Shown here: positions 6,304-6,723 of the stretch, piece after piece
Layout of the letters: each line of letters begins with the position of its first letter
Position numbering within the stretch: the first letter of the stretch is position 1
Assembly (NCBI GenBank): GCA_018260375.1
Contig: JAGLBF010000120.1
Location: forward strand, 1-6,723
DNA: 6,723 nucleotides
Direction of reading: 5' to 3'
From: Deinococcus sp.
GTDB taxonomy: Bacteria > Deinococcota > Deinococci > Deinococcales > Deinococcaceae
Position numbers and translations under genes: made by a program
Notes under the pieces: model-generated
Database searches by the model: none
What the model saw: only the letters and a program-made list of their open reading frames with translations
What the model was told of the DNA's origin: nothing

Positions 6304-6341
6304 CTTTTAGGCTTTTAACAGCCTCTAAAAGTAGATTTTTT
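6304..6341. promoter_or_regulatory. Hairpin with T6 tract upstream of rnr
   Basis: CTTTT (6304-6308) pairs with AAAAG (6327-6331), and AGGCT (6309-6313) pairs with AGCCT (6320-6324). The loop is TTTAAC and there is a 2-nt bulge. On the plus strand TAGA and then six Ts (6336-6341) follow, which resembles a weak intrinsic terminator pointing away from rnr, although no plus-strand gene precedes it. On the minus strand it lies about 105-130 bp before the rnr ATG and could be a leader structure if transcription starts further upstream. The stem is AT-rich and its role is uncertain. Confidence 0.4.
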
Positions 6342-6424
6342 CTTACTTATCCTGCTTTACGCAGTTCCTATATGCTTCTTCTAGATACTTGGTCTAAGTA
6401 CTTACCCGTGGTTGCTGTCTTATC

Positions 6425-6453
6425 TTGACCTTTGTATGGCGGCTGCGTTTAAA
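6425..6453 (+). promoter_or_regulatory. Possible forward promoter
   Basis: TTGACC (6425-6430; five of six consensus bases) and TTTAAA (6448-6453; four of six) are separated by 17 bp. Initiation would fall near 6460. That is inside the weak ORF starting at 6436, so it would not serve that start. It would instead serve a start such as the ATG at 6467, whose frame closes after 24 codons. No recognisable product is downstream within the window. Confidence 0.3.
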
Positions 6454-6684
6454 AAAAAGCCCTCTGATGAGTATTCTAGCCTTTACCGCTTGCATTCTGC
6501 CCGTTTATTCGCCTTGCTATTCGCAATACCTTTCAATCTAGGCTTGTTACTCGGCGCGGTGGGCGCTCAACGCTCTGGGGGCCAAACTGATGATGCAAGA
6601 AGCTTTTTCGCGCAGCACTGGGTCAGCAGCAACTTCATCTTAGCACAGCTGCTCGGGAGCCGAAGGTTATACGGACTGCGCTAA
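6436..6684 (+). CDS. Doubtful small hypothetical membrane protein or gene remnant
   Basis: I do not recognise this ORF. From the ATG it encodes 82 residues (a TTG at 6412 would add eight). Residues 1-23 are polar and basic, 24-44 are one hydrophobic stretch that could span a membrane, and the rest is polar. Neither start has a Shine-Dalgarno site, and the promoter-like pair at 6425-6453 would initiate inside it. Its last codons, from 6667, lie in repeat element 3, so its stop at 6682-6684 comes from the repeat. From about 6551 to 6640 another plus frame has codon use that looks more like the neighbouring genes, so this may be decayed coding DNA or no gene at all. Confidence 0.2.
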   Translation: MAAAFKKKPSDEYSSLYRLHSARLFALLFAIPFNLGLLLGAVGAQRSGGQTDDARSFFAQHWVSSNFILAQLLGSRRLYGLR

Positions 6685-6723
6685 ATTCCACCACAGTCGG
6701 AAAAGCGCCGCCTGCGGCTCCAT
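6667..6723. repeat. Palindromic intergenic repeat element, copy 3 (cut by window end)
   Basis: It opens with TTATACGG (6667-6674), the exact reverse complement of the right ends of copies 1 and 2. It continues with CGGACTGCGCT (6672-6682), identical to copy 1. ACCACAGTC (6690-6698) stands where the other copies have AGCACAGTC, and its pairing with GACTGCGCT (6674-6682) has two mismatches. A small GC-rich hairpin, GCCG-CCTG-CGGC (6707-6718), follows before the window ends, so the right boundary is unseen. Confidence 0.6.

Larger units (their letters stand above)
6200..6723. other. Region without a convincing gene upstream of rnr
   Basis: These 524 bases hold the rnr leader and ribosome-binding site, a hairpin with a T6 tract (6304-6341), a forward promoter-like pair (6425-6453), one doubtful ORF (6436-6684) and the left part of repeat element 3 (6667-6723). 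I could not place a convincing rnr promoter. TTGACG occurs on the minus strand at 6296-6301 but has no -10 box at a workable spacing (TAAAGA is only 13 bp away). Base composition is more AT-rich from about 6300 to 6540 than in the genes. Confidence 0.6.

Overview
The window looks like ordinary chromosomal sequence from a moderately GC-rich bacterium, most likely a Deinococcus-type organism. That assignment is an inference. It rests on the wording of the two acetyl-CoA carboxylase subunits, a very long RNase R with Ala/Ser/Thr/Lys-rich and Arg/Gly/Asn-rich tails, a TATAAT box placed almost on top of a start codon, and short palindromic repeats between genes. No database search was possible.

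Layout. Positions 96-2101 (+) hold accB (biotin carboxyl carrier protein) and accC (biotin carboxylase), two parts of the acetyl-CoA carboxylase that makes malonyl-CoA for fatty acid synthesis. A 200-bp gap separates them. It contains a palindromic repeat element, a 19-nt dyad/tandem repeat, a possible second promoter and three tandem heptamers that form the accC ribosome-binding region. Positions 2102-2257 are the convergent gap between accC and the next gene. They carry a second copy of the palindromic element, including a perfect 10-bp stem that probably terminates the RNase R transcript. Positions 2258-6199 (-) hold rnr, a 1313-residue RNase R with an intact RNase II/RNB active site. About 365 N-terminal and 230 C-terminal residues of apparently disordered sequence lie outside the family core.

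Positions 6200-6723 hold no convincing gene. They contain the rnr leader with a hairpin, a plausible forward promoter, one doubtful small membrane-protein ORF or gene remnant, and the start of a third copy of the repeat element, cut by the window edge.

The genes do not form one system. accB and accC belong to lipid synthesis, and rnr to RNA decay and quality control. I see no mobile-element gene, CRISPR array, defence system, tRNA or rRNA. The most useful observations are the family of repeat elements with competing hairpins and the long RNase R tails, one of which contains an order-prone segment that looks like a binding motif.
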